The notes: generated by a model from the sequence alone, not told the origin. Counted from the stretch's first letter, positions 9,239-17,800 are shown. The stretch: DNA of 64,000 bases from Azospirillum fermentarium (GCF_025961205.1 NZ_JAOQNH010000001.1:892001-956000); one strand, 5' to 3'. Numbers and translations are program-made.

Positions 9239-10147
9239 CTACCGGTTGACCACCAGCGCCACCCCCGCGACGGCCAGGATGGCGCCGGCCCAGGCCCCGG
9301 CGCTGGCGGGCCTGCCGGTCACCGCCCACAGGAGCGGCAGCATCAGGACCGGGCTGGTGGCCGACAGGGTGGCGACCACCCCCGCCGATCCGTGGGCCAG
9401 CCCCACCATCAGCAGCGTCATCCCCAGCCCCAGGCCAAGGGCGCCGTTCAGCAGCACCAGCCCCAGAATGCGCGGCTGCCGCAGCGCCGGTGACAGGGCT
9501 GCCCGCTGCCCCGGCAGCAGGGTGGCCCCCAGCAGCACCAGCGCCGCCGCCCCCACCCGCACCGCGGCGGCGGCCAGCGGGTCGGCGCCCGCGGCCATGA
9601 CGGGCCGCGCGATCACCGAACCGGCGGCCTGGCACAGGGCGGCGGTCAGGGCCGCGGCGATGCCCGCGGCCAGCGACCCGTTGACCCATTCCCACGCATG
9701 CAGGCCGGGGGAGTCGCTCTGGGCGGGGGCCAGACGGCATGTCACCGCCACCATCACCCCGGCGGTGGTCAGCGCGATGCCGGCCAGCGCGCCGATCCCC
9801 AGCGCCTCTCCCAGGAACATCCAGCCCAGCAGCGCCGTCATCGGCGCGTTGGTGGCGTAGAGCACGGCGTTGCGCCGCGGCCCGATGCGGGCCAGCCCCC
9901 AGAACAGCGCCGTGTCCCCCAGCACCACTCCCACCAGCCCCGACAGGGCCAGAAGGGCCACCTGCCCGCCGTCCAGCCCGCCCCAGCGGCCCAGCGCGGT
10001 GGCGGCGGCGGCCAGCATCACCGCGACCACGGTCATGCGCAGCCGGTTGAAGGCCAACGGCCCCAGGGCCCGCACCGGCGCCACGGCGATCAGCCCGCCG
10101 GCAGCCCAACAGAACGCCGCGCCCAGAGCGGCCAGGGAAGCGATCAT
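9239..10147 (-). CDS. EamA/DMT-family transporter
   Basis: This 302-residue inner-membrane protein has ten hydrophobic segments arranged as two EamA repeats. The start AALGAAFCWAAGGLIA and the segment ATNAPMTALLGWMFLGEAL match the drug/metabolite transporter superfamily, where the second stretch closes each repeat. The substrate cannot be read from the sequence. It is convergent with the lipoprotein gene, with five bases between the stops. Confidence 0.9.
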   Translation of the reverse strand: MIASLAALGAAFCWAAGGLIAVAPVRALGPLAFNRLRMTVVAVMLAAAATALGRWGGLDGGQVALLALSGLVGVVLGDTALFWGLARIGPRRNAVLYATNAPMTALLGWMFLGEALGIGALAGIALTTAGVMVAVTCRLAPAQSDSPGLHAWEWVNGSLAAGIAAALTAALCQAAGSVIARPVMAAGADPLAAAAVRVGAAALVLLGATLLPGQRAALSPALRQPRILGLVLLNGALGLGLGMTLLMVGLAHGSAGVVATLSATSPVLMLPLLWAVTGRPASAGAWAGAILAVAGVALVVNR

Positions 10148-10271
10148 AAGGGGTGCGCCACGGTCATGGAGAAGAGGGGGAAGGGGAACGGCGAAGAGGG
10201 GGCAACCCTAACGCACCGCTTGGCCGGGCGCCAGACGGGGGCGGGGGCGGGAACCCGCGGGGGCATGCGGC

Positions 10272-10303
10272 GGTTTGTTCACTCATCGGTTTGTTCACTC
10301 ATC
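10272..10303. repeat. perfect 16-bp tandem repeat upstream of envelope cluster
   Basis: The unit GGTTTGTTCACTCATC occurs twice back to back, ending 46 bases before the start of the first gene of the cluster at 10350. It sits in the gap between divergent genes. It may be a pair of regulator-binding sites or only a duplication. Confidence 0.75.
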
Positions 10304-10349
10304 GGCCGCCGCATCCCTTGTCCCCCTCGAAAAATGGGAGTTTTCCGCC

Positions 10350-10850
10350 ATGGCCTCTCCCTTCCTGCCGTTGCTGGGTGTCTGTGCCGCCGCCGTGGTG
10401 CTGGCCGCCGGCCCGGCCACGGCCCAGACCTGCCGGGATCAGGTGGACCGGCTGGCCGCCGCCCTGGATCTGGAGCCGGTCCCCCCCACCGCCGGCAGCA
10501 CCGGCCCCGGCGCTCCCACGGGCGACGGGGCGGCGGGCGGGGCGGTGACCACGGACCGGCTGGCCCGTTCGGGCGGCGTGGTGGCCCCCCCGGTGACCGG
10601 GGACGGCGGCGTCATCACCCCGCCGCCCGAGGCCGGCGCCGCCATGCCCACCGCTCCGGCGGTGCGCCCGGCCCCCGGCGAGACCATCGGCAACGACGCG
10701 GCCCGGCAGGCGCAGGTGTCGGCCCTGGTCATGGCCGCCCGCGCCGCCGCCGACGAAGGGGACGAGGCCCGCTGCCTGTCCACCCTGCGCCAGCTTCGCA
10801 CGCTGATGCCCCGCACCACCCCCAACACCGGCCCCGGCACGGGAGGTTGA
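10350..10850 (+). CDS. hypothetical secreted protein
   Basis: The 166-residue protein has a signal peptide (hydrophobic LLGVCAAAVVLAAG, cleavage after GPATAQ). A cysteine-containing helix, TCRDQVDRLAAALDL, follows, then a long Pro/Gly/Ala-rich linker and a C-terminal helical segment with one Cys (EARCLSTLRQLRTLM). GGGAG lies about nine bases before the ATG. It is the first gene of a run with the next three, all predicted envelope proteins. No domain name is recognised. Confidence 0.75.
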   Translation: MASPFLPLLGVCAAAVVLAAGPATAQTCRDQVDRLAAALDLEPVPPTAGSTGPGAPTGDGAAGGAVTTDRLARSGGVVAPPVTGDGGVITPPPEAGAAMPTAPAVRPAPGETIGNDAARQAQVSALVMAARAAADEGDEARCLSTLRQLRTLMPRTTPNTGPGTGG

Positions 10851-10853
10851 CCC

Positions 10854-11114
10854 ATGTCCTGCTACACGTCCGACTATCTGCCCGAGTACCGGGCCGCAAC
10901 CCGGCTGTCCACCGCCGCACCGGCCACGTGGGCCGGGCCGTATCCGCCGATGCCGCCGACCCCGGCCCCCGACGCGCCGCCGGTGCCGCTGCCGATGCCG
11001 GGCGACCCGTCCCGCCCGCCGATCAGCGAGCCGCTGCGCCCCATCCCGGTTCCGCCGCCGGACAATCCCCCGGCCCCGGAACTGCGGCACCGCGCGCCGA
11101 TGGGCCATTCGTAA
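10854..11114 (+). CDS. hypothetical proline-rich small protein
   Basis: The 86-residue product is dominated by proline (PPMPPTPAPDAPPVPLP). It has no signal peptide and no recognisable domain. GGGAGG stands just before the ATG, which follows the previous stop by three bases, so it is probably translated. It may be a cell-wall-spanning linker-like peptide, but this is speculation. Confidence 0.55.
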   Translation: MSCYTSDYLPEYRAATRLSTAAPATWAGPYPPMPPTPAPDAPPVPLPMPGDPSRPPISEPLRPIPVPPPDNPPAPELRHRAPMGHS

Positions 11115-11143
11115 CCCTTTGCTGGAAGATGTCAGGAGGTGCC

Positions 11144-11686
11144 ATGAAACCCGACCGTGCCTTTTTGCTGGCGGTGGCCGCCGCCTCTCTCGGGCTTGCC
11201 GCCTGCGCCGGGACGCCGCCGCCCATCGGGCAGCTTGGGGCGGCGGAACAGGCCATATCCGGTGCTGAACTGGCCGGCGCCCTCCAGCACGCCCCGGTGG
11301 AGCTTCAGCGTGCCCGCAGCAAGCTGGCCGCCGCCGACGATGCCGTGCGCAACGACGAGAACGACACCGCCCGCCGGCTCGCGGACGAGGCGCGCGCCGA
11401 CGCCGAGCTGGCCGCCGCCCGCGCCCAGTCGGCCACGGCGGCGGAGGCCGCGGGTGCCGTCCAGCGCGACATGCAGGCGCTGAACAACGCCGGGGCGACA
11501 GCCGGTTATGGCGCCTCGGGCGGGGCGCCGGTGGGCAGCGGCTCCAGCCTGCCGGACAGCCCCACCCCCACCGGCACGCTGGGCACGCTCCGGGTTTCAC
11601 CCCCGCCGTCGGCGGTGCCGCCGGTCTACCAGCGCCAGAGCACCACCCAGTGGAGCACCAGCACGGTGCGGGAGCGGACGCCATGA
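11144..11686 (+). CDS. DUF4398-type lipoprotein
   Basis: This 180-residue predicted lipoprotein has a hydrophobic signal and a lipobox-like end LAACAG with Cys near 21. The mature region is a charged alpha-helical segment (ELQRARSKLAAADDAV, then RLADEARADAELAAARAQ), typical of DUF4398. A Gly/Pro/Ser-rich tail follows. AGGAGGTGCC before the ATG is a near-perfect ribosome-binding site. The stop overlaps the start of the following OmpA-like gene as ATGA, so the two are translationally coupled and may form one envelope complex. Confidence 0.85.
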   Translation: MKPDRAFLLAVAAASLGLAACAGTPPPIGQLGAAEQAISGAELAGALQHAPVELQRARSKLAAADDAVRNDENDTARRLADEARADAELAAARAQSATAAEAAGAVQRDMQALNNAGATAGYGASGGAPVGSGSSLPDSPTPTGTLGTLRVSPPPSAVPPVYQRQSTTQWSTSTVRERTP

Positions 11687-12498
11687 CGGGCCGGCTTTCC
11701 CATTCCCTGCCCCATTCCCTGCGCCGCCCGCTGGCCGTGGCGGCGCTGCTGGCCGGCACCGCGGCGCTGGGCGGCTGCGCTTCCGGCCCCGGCTACAACA
11801 GTGCCTTGGAGCAGGCGCGCACCGACTATGCCGCCGCCCTCAACGATCCCCAGGTGGCGAAGAACGCGCCGCAGCCGCTGGCCAAGGCCGGCGACGCCCT
11901 GCGCCAGGCCGAGCGCGCCGCCACCGACGGGCTGGACGAGGCCGAGGTGAGCAGCCGCGCCTATGTCGCCAGCCGCCAGGTGGCCCTGGCCCGCGAGGCC
12001 GCCGCCGCCGAGGGAGCGCGCGACACGGTGGAGCGGGCGGAACAGGCCCGCGGCTCGGCCATGCTCCAGGCCCGCAACGCCGAGCTGGAGCGCCAGATCC
12101 GCGAGCTTCAGGCCGAACAGACCGAACGCGGGCTGGTGATGACGCTGGGCGACGTGCTGTTCGCCACCGGGCGCGCCGACCTGACGCCCGGCGCGTGGGA
12201 ACGGGTTGACCGTCTGGCGCAGTTCCTTCAGCGCTATCCCGGCCGCACGGTGCGGGTGGAGGGGTACGCCGACAGCACCGGATCGTCGGGCTTCAACCTG
12301 GATCTGTCGGAACGGCGGGCGGAGGCGGTGCGCAGCGCGCTGCTGTCCCGCGGCGTCGGCCCGTCGCGGGTGACGGCCCAAGGCTTCGGCGAGGCGCGGC
12401 CCGTGGCGTCCAACGCCACCGACAGCGGGCGCCAGGCCAACCGCCGGGTGGAGATCGTGATTTCCGACCCCGGCACCGTGGCCCAGACGGTGCCCTGA
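11683..12498 (+). CDS. OmpA-family lipoprotein with DUF4398 helical region
   Basis: The 271-residue protein begins with a lipoprotein signal (LGGCASGP, Cys near 34). A long helical DUF4398-like segment (about 40-150, a likely coiled coil with [15 protein letters not shown]) is followed by a C-terminal OmpA peptidoglycan-binding domain. The latter shows [37 protein letters not shown] and the closing NRRVEIVI. It would be anchored in the outer membrane and bind peptidoglycan. It is coupled by a 4-base overlap to the upstream DUF4398 lipoprotein, which carries the same helix type without the OmpA domain. Confidence 0.92.
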   Translation: MTGRLSHSLPHSLRRPLAVAALLAGTAALGGCASGPGYNSALEQARTDYAAALNDPQVAKNAPQPLAKAGDALRQAERAATDGLDEAEVSSRAYVASRQVALAREAAAAEGARDTVERAEQARGSAMLQARNAELERQIRELQAEQTERGLVMTLGDVLFATGRADLTPGAWERVDRLAQFLQRYPGRTVRVEGYADSTGSSGFNLDLSERRAEAVRSALLSRGVGPSRVTAQGFGEARPVASNATDSGRQANRRVEIVISDPGTVAQTVP

Positions 12499-12668
12499 CC
12501 CCGGCGCGTTTTCCCCGCGTCTCGTTCGAAAGTCGGATGGATACGGCAGCGTCCGTTTACCGTTTCTTTTCCGTTTTTCGCAAAAAAGGATGGACGGGCG
12601 GACCCATCGTGTCCGCGCCGTCTTTTTTTGCTGCCGTTTTCGTATTTGGGGTGCGGGGGATTACAGGT

Positions 12669-13940
12669 ATGTCGGACGCAAGCGGGAACCACATCATCGG
12701 GCGCGGCTTTTTCCAGGCGCAGGCCATGCTGCTCCTGGTGATCGGGCTGCCGATGTTCCTGGTGGTGGTGATCTTCAACCCGCTGTGGCGCTCCACGTTG
12801 GATTCCCTGGGCGTGCCGGAGGGGCCGGCGGCGGCGCTGGGCATGATCTGCCTGATCGTGGCGGTGATGGCGGCGCAGTATTACGTGCTGGAGAGCCGGC
12901 GGACCTCGGTCACGTCCCTGTTCAACTTCCTGCCGCCGGAACGGCTCAGCCTGGGCGGGCGCACCATGACGCGGGCCGAGGCGGAGGAGCTGTTCCGCCA
13001 GATCGACGATGACGTCCGCGCGTGGCGCGGCCTGTTGCAGGGCCGCGGCGTGCGGGAGCCGCTGGACGGCCTGCCGGCCCTGTTCGCCGCCCGGCTGCGG
13101 GTGGTGGAAACGGCGGGGCGGCCCCCGGCGGCGGTGTCCGATGCCCTGTCCCGCCTGCCCGACGACTGCCGTCAGGCGGGGGAGGCCCTGCGCGCCGTCA
13201 CCGACGCCGCCCAATCCGCGGCCAGCGGCATCGCCGACCGGCTGGACGGGCTGGACCGGCTGTGCGGGCAGCTTGCCGCGGCCCTGGGCGATGCCGGGGC
13301 GGGCGGCGGCGTGGCCGGGCTGAGCGATGCCGATGCCGAGTCGCTGCTGCGCAACCTGCGCGCCCACCTGTCCCAACGGCACGAGGACAGTGCGGCCGAC
13401 CGTGCCCGGTTCGACCAGATCGTGACCGAGGCCCGTCAGTTGGACGAGGCCATTGCCGGCGTCACCCGCATCATGGCCGCGACCAACATGCTGGCGCTGA
13501 ACGCCGCCATCGAAGCCACGCGGGCCGGCGAATACGGCCACGGCTTCCGCGTGGTGGCGAACGAGGTGCGCGATCTGGCCCGCCAGTGCAACGCGGCGGT
13601 GGAGGGCATCCGTGCCGGTCTGGCCCGCATGCAGCAGGTGATCGGCACCCAGATGACCGACCATTCCGCCGCGCGGGAAGAAGCGGAAACCCAGCTTTTG
13701 TCCAGCATCAGCGACCGTCTGGCCGCGGTTGCCGCCGACCTTGCCCAGAGCGGCGACGACAGCCGCCGCCGCCTGGACGATGTGGCCCGTCTGGCCGCCG
13801 GGGTCAGCGGTGCGGCGGAAGATCTGGCCGCGGCCACCGGCTTTCACGAGGACATCGCCCGCCGGGTGAGTGCCGCGGCGGCCGCCCTGGACCGTATCAC
13901 CGACACCGGCCGCGCGGCGCGGGACGCGCTGCGGGGGTAA
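12669..13940 (+). CDS. methyl-accepting chemotaxis-type transducer, membrane-bound, short
   Basis: The 423-residue protein has two membrane segments (about 15-38 and 55-75) with almost no periplasmic loop. A helical region follows, then the receptor tip [20 protein letters not shown], the hairpin that binds CheA and CheW. The region after the tip is short. The lack of a sensor domain suggests that it senses in the membrane or through the 80-300 helical region. The ATG at 12669 is used because it gives a clean N-terminus; an open frame to 12537 adds a hydrophobic but unconserved-looking leader. It is downstream of, but not coupled to, the OmpA cluster. Confidence 0.85.
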   Translation: MSDASGNHIIGRGFFQAQAMLLLVIGLPMFLVVVIFNPLWRSTLDSLGVPEGPAAALGMICLIVAVMAAQYYVLESRRTSVTSLFNFLPPERLSLGGRTMTRAEAEELFRQIDDDVRAWRGLLQGRGVREPLDGLPALFAARLRVVETAGRPPAAVSDALSRLPDDCRQAGEALRAVTDAAQSAASGIADRLDGLDRLCGQLAAALGDAGAGGGVAGLSDADAESLLRNLRAHLSQRHEDSAADRARFDQIVTEARQLDEAIAGVTRIMAATNMLALNAAIEATRAGEYGHGFRVVANEVRDLARQCNAAVEGIRAGLARMQQVIGTQMTDHSAAREEAETQLLSSISDRLAAVAADLAQSGDDSRRRLDDVARLAAGVSGAAEDLAAATGFHEDIARRVSAAAAALDRITDTGRAARDALRG

Positions 13941-13950
13941 GGGAGAAAAG

Positions 13951-13972
13951 CCCTCTTCCGGCGGGGAGAGGG
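13951..13972. repeat. dispersed intergenic palindrome, family A
   Basis: Arms CCCTCTTCC and GGGGAGAGGG form a hairpin between the convergent chemoreceptor and GntR genes. Related palindromes are at 16671, 43906, 53593 and 57613. Confidence 0.6.
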
Positions 13973-13995
13973 GGCATTGGGCGGAATCGGGGCAT

Positions 13996-14688
13996 TTATC
14001 CCGCTGACGTGTCCCGGCTGCTGAGGAACGCCGTCAGCAGCCCCTCGGCCTGTCCGATGTGGCCGGCCACCTGGGCGCAGGCCGCGTCCGCATCCCCGGC
14101 TTGGCAGGCGGCCAGCAGCGCCCGGTGTTCGGCTTGCGAGCGGGTGTGGTACTCCAGCGCGGCGAACTGGAAGCGCAGGTAGCGGTCCGCCGCCGCCAGA
14201 TGCTGTTCGGTCAGGGCCAGCAGCCGGGGCCGCCCGGCCCGTGCGTACAGCGTCATGTGAAAGCGGCGGTTCAGTTCCCCCATGCGGCCCGGATCGGTTT
14301 CGGTGTCCATGTCGGCGATCAGGTCGCCGGCCAGGGCGAAATCCTCCGCCGTCAGGTGCGGCAGCGACAGGGCCAGGGCCGCCGGTTCCAGCGCGTGGCG
14401 GATGGCGCTGATGTCGGCGGCATCCTCCGCCGTGATGCTGACCACCACCGCGCCCCGGTGGGGATGGAATTCCACCAGCGCCTTGGCTTCCAACTGCCGC
14501 AGGGCTTCGCGGACCGGCATGCGGCTGACGCCCATGACGGCGGCCAGTTCGTCCTGGCGCAACGGCGTGCCCCCCGCCAGGGCACCCGACAGGATGCCGT
14601 GGCGCAGCGCCGCTTCGACGAATTCCGTCGCCGTGCGGAACCGGGGCCGGTGATCGGCCACGAGCTGGGTCAGATCGGGCAGCGCCAT
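13996..14688 (-). CDS. GntR-family transcriptional regulator, FadR/FCD subfamily, VanR-like
   Basis: The 230-residue protein has an N-terminal winged helix (about 15-75; GTPLRQDELAAVMGVSRMPV then REALRQLEAKALV) and a C-terminal all-helical FCD effector domain. In the latter HALEP, NRRFHMTL and EHRALLAAC supply the usual metal/effector-binding His and Asp residues. FCD regulators usually repress catabolic or transport genes and are released by small acids. It is divergent from the BenE transporter. The spacer holds a perfect ATTGGATCCAAT, the box bound by Caulobacter VanR, so control of benE and itself is likely. The effector (vanillate, benzoate or another aromatic acid) is not known. Confidence 0.9.
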   Translation of the reverse strand: MALPDLTQLVADHRPRFRTATEFVEAALRHGILSGALAGGTPLRQDELAAVMGVSRMPVREALRQLEAKALVEFHPHRGAVVVSITAEDAADISAIRHALEPAALALSLPHLTAEDFALAGDLIADMDTETDPGRMGELNRRFHMTLYARAGRPRLLALTEQHLAAADRYLRFQFAALEYHTRSQAEHRALLAACQAGDADAACAQVAGHIGQAEGLLTAFLSSRDTSAG

Positions 14689-14710
14689 ACAAAGAACCCC
14701 ATCCTTGGGA

Positions 14711-14760
14711 TGCAAGGGCCGCCGCCCTTGCCGGGGAGTGCCGAGGGGCGGAGCCCCTTG
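14711..14760. repeat. dispersed intergenic palindrome, family B
   Basis: Two adjacent hairpins are seen: CAAGGGCC/GCCCTTG and a second arm pair ending in GGGGCGGAGCCCC. They sit in the spacer between the GntR and benE genes. Similar copies are at 23706, 38958 and 47933. Confidence 0.6.
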
Positions 14761-14796
14761 ACGGTTCAGTCTTGCGTTTTGCCGTGCTTCATGGAT

Positions 14797-14808
14797 ATTG
14801 GATCCAAT
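14797..14808. promoter_or_regulatory. VanR-type operator
   Basis: ATTGGATCCAAT is a perfect 12-bp palindrome located 48 bases before the benE start and about 110 bases before the GntR start. It is identical to the operator core reported for VanR of Caulobacter (known from the family, not searched here). Only one copy is present. Binding here could block the benE promoter. Confidence 0.75.
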
Positions 14809-14855
14809 CTCCCACGACAACCGCCCCGGCGGGCGGCAGGACCGGAGCATAGCCC

Positions 14856-16037
14856 ATGACGACCTTTTCCGCAGCGTCCCAGCCCCACGGCCTGTCGCCG
14901 CAGGCGGTGGGCACCGGCCTGCTGGCGGCCCTGGTGGGCTACGCCAGTTCGGTTGCCGTGGTGATCCAGGGCCTGACCGCCGTGGGGGCGACCACGGGGC
15001 AGGTGGCCTCCGCCCTGCTGGGGCTGGGGCTGGCGAAGGGGGCGACGGCCATCTTTCTCAGCCTGAAACTGCGCATGCCCATCAGCGTGGCATGGACCAC
15101 GCCGGGCATGGCGCTGCTGGCGACGGCCACGGCGGTGCAGGGGGGCTTTCCCGCCGCGGTGGGGGCGTTCGTGGTGGTGGGGGCGCTCATCATGCTGGCG
15201 GGGCTGTGGACGCCGCTGGGCCGGCTGGTGGCGGCGATCCCGAAGCCGCTGGCCAGCGGCATGCTGGCCGGGATCATCCTCAAGCTGTGTCTGGCGCCAT
15301 TCTTCGCCGTCGGGCAGGCGCCGGGGCTGGCGCTGGCGATTCTCGCCACCTGGGTGATCGTCGGGCGGTTCGCCCGGCTGTGGGCGGTGCCGGCGGCGGT
15401 GGCCGTGGCGCTGGCCGGCATGATCGGACAGACGCCGCTGACCGGCCTGGGCTGGGCGCAGGCGGTGCCGGTGTTCGAGCCGGTGATGCCGGTCTTCACG
15501 GTGGAGGCGCTGGTGGGCATCGCCGTGCCGCTGTTCATCGTCACCATGGCGTCGCAGAACATCCCCGGTCTGGCGGTGCTGAACACCTATGGCTACCACC
15601 CGCCCACCCGGCCCCTGTTCCTGGTCACCGGGGCGGCGTCGGCGCTGACGGCGCTGGTGGGGTCGCCGGCGGTCAATCTGGCGGCGATCACCGCGGCCCT
15701 GTGCGCCGGCCCCGACGCCGGCCCCGACACCCGGCGGCGGTGGCAGGCGGCGGTGCTGTGCGGCATCGGCTATATCCTGCTGGCCGGGCTGGCGGCGGTG
15801 GCGGCGGCGGTGGTCACCCGCCAGCCCCCCATCCTGATCGAGGCGGTGGCGGGGCTGGCCCTGATCGGCGCCTTCGGCGGCGCGCTCCTGGGGGCGGTGT
15901 CGTCGGAGAGCGAGCGCACCCCGGCGCTGGTGACACTGCTGGTCACCGCGTCGGGCGTGGGGTTCGCCGGCATCGGCTCGGCCTTTTGGGGGCTGGTGCT
16001 GGGCGGGCTGCTGCACCTGCTGCACCGCAAGACGTGA
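14856..16037 (+). CDS. benE: BenE-family benzoate/H+ symporter
   Basis: The 393-residue inner-membrane transporter has about 12 segments. The signatures TPGMALLAT and MASQNIPGLAVLNTYGY are those of BenE, which imports benzoate-like acids with protons. It is divergent from the FCD-GntR regulator and preceded by its probable operator. No benzoate-degradation genes lie in this window, so the true substrate could be another aromatic acid. Base composition matches its neighbours. Confidence 0.93.
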   Translation: MTTFSAASQPHGLSPQAVGTGLLAALVGYASSVAVVIQGLTAVGATTGQVASALLGLGLAKGATAIFLSLKLRMPISVAWTTPGMALLATATAVQGGFPAAVGAFVVVGALIMLAGLWTPLGRLVAAIPKPLASGMLAGIILKLCLAPFFAVGQAPGLALAILATWVIVGRFARLWAVPAAVAVALAGMIGQTPLTGLGWAQAVPVFEPVMPVFTVEALVGIAVPLFIVTMASQNIPGLAVLNTYGYHPPTRPLFLVTGAASALTALVGSPAVNLAAITAALCAGPDAGPDTRRRWQAAVLCGIGYILLAGLAAVAAAVVTRQPPILIEAVAGLALIGAFGGALLGAVSSESERTPALVTLLVTASGVGFAGIGSAFWGLVLGGLLHLLHRKT

Positions 16038-16043
16038 GAGCCG

Positions 16044-16658
16044 TCAGGGCAGGGTGGCGACGATCTCCACCCGCCGGTTCTGCGGATCGCCGGGGCGGGC
16101 GGGGTCCAGGGGGGCGGTCTGGCCCTTGCCCTCCGCCGACAGGCGGGCGGCGGGGATGGCGTGGGCGGTGACGAAGTAATCCCGCACCGCTTCGGCCCGC
16201 TTGCGCGACAGCACCAGATTGCCGGCGGCGGTGCCGGTGGAATCCGTGTGGCCGACGATGTGGAACGTCCGCCCCGCCGCGGCGTCCGACGCCATGATGC
16301 GGGCCACGCGGTCCAGGATCTCCCGTGATTCGGGGCGGATGCGCGCCGAGCCCAGGTCGAACTGAATCTGGAACGACACCCGCCGCTCTTCCCGCGGCGG
16401 GGGTGGGGCGGTGACGGCCACCGGGGGCGGCGCTGCCGGCGCCGGGGCCATGGCGGGCGGCGGGGCGGCGGGGGTTTTCGGCGCCTCCGGCGGGGGCAGT
16501 GGTGCCGGTGGCGGGCAACCGGGCGGGGCGGTGCCCAGCAGCGCGCGGGCGATGTCGCATTCCCCGGCGTTGCCCCCCAGCATCACCGCGCTGTTGCCCC
16601 ACGCGGCCCCCGGCAGCAGGGCCAGCATCAGGACGGCAAGCGGCCAGGGCAACGGCAT
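16044..16658 (-). CDS. OmpA-family peptidoglycan-binding protein
   Basis: The 204-residue protein has a signal peptide (MPLPWPLAVLMLALLPGAAW). A cysteine-bearing short region and a long Pro/Ala linker (about 45-90) follow, then an OmpA domain (FDLGSARIRPES, VGHTDSTGTAAGNLVLS, KRAEAV, NRRVEIVA). The Asp and Arg that hold meso-diaminopimelate in OmpA domains are present. The ATG at 16658 is chosen because the signal peptide starts there; the frame is open to 16754, but that part runs through a palindromic repeat. It converges on benE with six bases between stops. Confidence 0.88.
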   Translation of the reverse strand: MPLPWPLAVLMLALLPGAAWGNSAVMLGGNAGECDIARALLGTAPPGCPPPAPLPPPEAPKTPAAPPPAMAPAPAAPPPVAVTAPPPPREERRVSFQIQFDLGSARIRPESREILDRVARIMASDAAAGRTFHIVGHTDSTGTAAGNLVLSRKRAEAVRDYFVTAHAIPAARLSAEGKGQTAPLDPARPGDPQNRRVEIVATLP

Positions 16659-16670
16659 CCGGTTCAGAAG

Positions 16671-16693
16671 CCCTCTCCCCCCCGGGGAGAGGG
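16671..16693. repeat. dispersed intergenic palindrome, family A
   Basis: CCCTCTCCCC and GGGGAGAGGG form a near-perfect hairpin just upstream of the OmpA-like gene. It is not followed by a T-run, so it is a repeat rather than a terminator. Confidence 0.65.
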
Positions 16694-16852
16694 TTGGGTG
16701 AGGGCCGGATGCGCAGTCCTGGGGCCGGGGCGGAGCGGGACGGGGGCGGATCATGGGAAGAGGATACCGCCATTTTGCCCCCGCGTGGCACCGGAAACAC
16801 CGGAACCGTTCCGCGCGCCCCCGGTTTGAAGGGGTTTCAAACGGAGGGCACG

Positions 16853-17458
16853 ATGGACAGGACCGGCACGGATACCCCCGCCGACAAGGGTGCCGCCCAC
16901 GCGCACCGCTTGAAGGCGGCCATCGACCGCGGCGAAACGGGGGACAAGGTGGCGTTCCCGGACCCGGCGGCGGCCCCGCTGGGCACCGATGACGAGGCCG
17001 CCGGCACCGGCCCCCTCGCGCACCCGAAAGGATACAGCACCATGAACATCCGTGACATCATGACCACCCAGGTGGAACTGGTCGGTCCCGACACCTCGCT
17101 GGCGCAGGCGGCGCAGAAGATGCGCGATGCCGACATCGGCGCCCTGCCGGTGGGGGAAAACGACCGTCTGGTGGGGGTGGTGACCGACCGCGACATCACC
17201 ATCCGCGCGGTGGCCGAGGGGCGCGACCCCAACACCACCCCGGTGCGCGACGCGCTGTCGGGCCACGCCATCTATGTGTTCGACGACCAGAGCACCGAAG
17301 AGGCCGCCCGCGTGATGGCCGAGCGGCAAGTCCGCCGCCTGCCGGTGCTGAACCGCGACAAGCGGCTGGTGGGCATCGTGGCGCTGGCCGATCTGGCCCG
17401 CGAAAGCGGTGACGATTCCCTGACCGCCCACGCGGCCAAGGGCGTCAGCCGGCCCTGA
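16853..17458 (+). CDS. CBS-pair domain protein with N-terminal extension
   Basis: The 201-residue frame holds two CBS motifs in its C-terminal 138 residues (MNIRDIMTTQVELVGPD, IGALPVGENDRLVGVVTDRD, then RQVRRLPVLNRDKRLVGIVA). CBS pairs bind adenosyl nucleotides. The first 63 residues (MDRTGTDTPADKG, RGETGDKVAFPDPAAAPLG) look like a separate small protein, have their own ACGGAGG ribosome-binding site, and run into the CBS part without a stop. A second start at 17042 has AAAGGA upstream and gives a standard stand-alone CBS protein. Either one fused product or two products from one frame is possible. Confidence 0.85.
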   Translation: MDRTGTDTPADKGAAHAHRLKAAIDRGETGDKVAFPDPAAAPLGTDDEAAGTGPLAHPKGYSTMNIRDIMTTQVELVGPDTSLAQAAQKMRDADIGALPVGENDRLVGVVTDRDITIRAVAEGRDPNTTPVRDALSGHAIYVFDDQSTEEAARVMAERQVRRLPVLNRDKRLVGIVALADLARESGDDSLTAHAAKGVSRP

Positions 17459-17478
17459 TCCCTTCCCGCCCGTGATCC

Positions 17479-17509
17479 GCCGTGGCGGCCCCGTCCGCCA
17501 CGGCCTTTT
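17479..17509 (+). terminator. intrinsic terminator of CBS gene
   Basis: The ten-base arms GCCGTGGCGG and CCGCCACGGC, with a six-base loop, are followed by CTTTTCC. It lies 20 bases after the CBS gene stop. Confidence 0.8.
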
Positions 17510-17521
17510 CCCTATGCCCGA

Positions 17522-17552
17522 CAAAAAAGGCCGCCCCCCAAGGGAGGCGGCC
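17522..17552 (-). terminator. intrinsic terminator of KGG-repeat gene
   Basis: On the minus strand GGCCGCC pairs with GGCGGCC and is followed by six T. It lies about 40 bases beyond the stop of the stress protein gene. Confidence 0.8.
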
Positions 17553-17593
17553 CACGTCACGGGACGTTACAGGATGGAGATGCCACCCCGGGG

Positions 17594-17800
17594 TCAGCGG
17601 TCGTCGCTGCCGCGGCCACCATGGCTGTGCTGGCCGCCCTTGCGGCCCGCTTCGGCGGCGCGTTCCGGGTCGTTCTTGAAATTCCCGCCGGACTGCTGCC
17701 CGCCCTTGTGGCCGGCTTCGGCGGCGCGCTGGGGATCGTTCTTGAAGTTGCCCCCGGAATGCTGGCCGCCCGCCGACCGGCCCTGATCCTGGTTCGCCAT
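17594..17800 (-). CDS. KGG-repeat general stress protein (con-10/GsiB-like)
   Basis: The 68-residue hydrophilic protein is built of three near repeats of the form GGQxSGGNFKNDPxRAAEAG with KGG between them, the bacterial stress-induced KGG motif. Such small disordered proteins accumulate under stress or in stationary phase. The ATG at 17800 is preceded on this strand by GGGAGACG. A terminator with a U-run follows, so it is a single-gene unit. The family is clear, the precise role is not. Confidence 0.9.
   Translation of the reverse strand: MANQDQGRSAGGQHSGGNFKNDPQRAAEAGHKGGQQSGGNFKNDPERAAEAGRKGGQHSHGGRGSDDR

Noticed and set aside
16671..16693. Family A palindrome read as a terminator
   Set aside because: It lies upstream of the gene start on the relevant strand and lacks a T-run; the same motif recurs between other genes.
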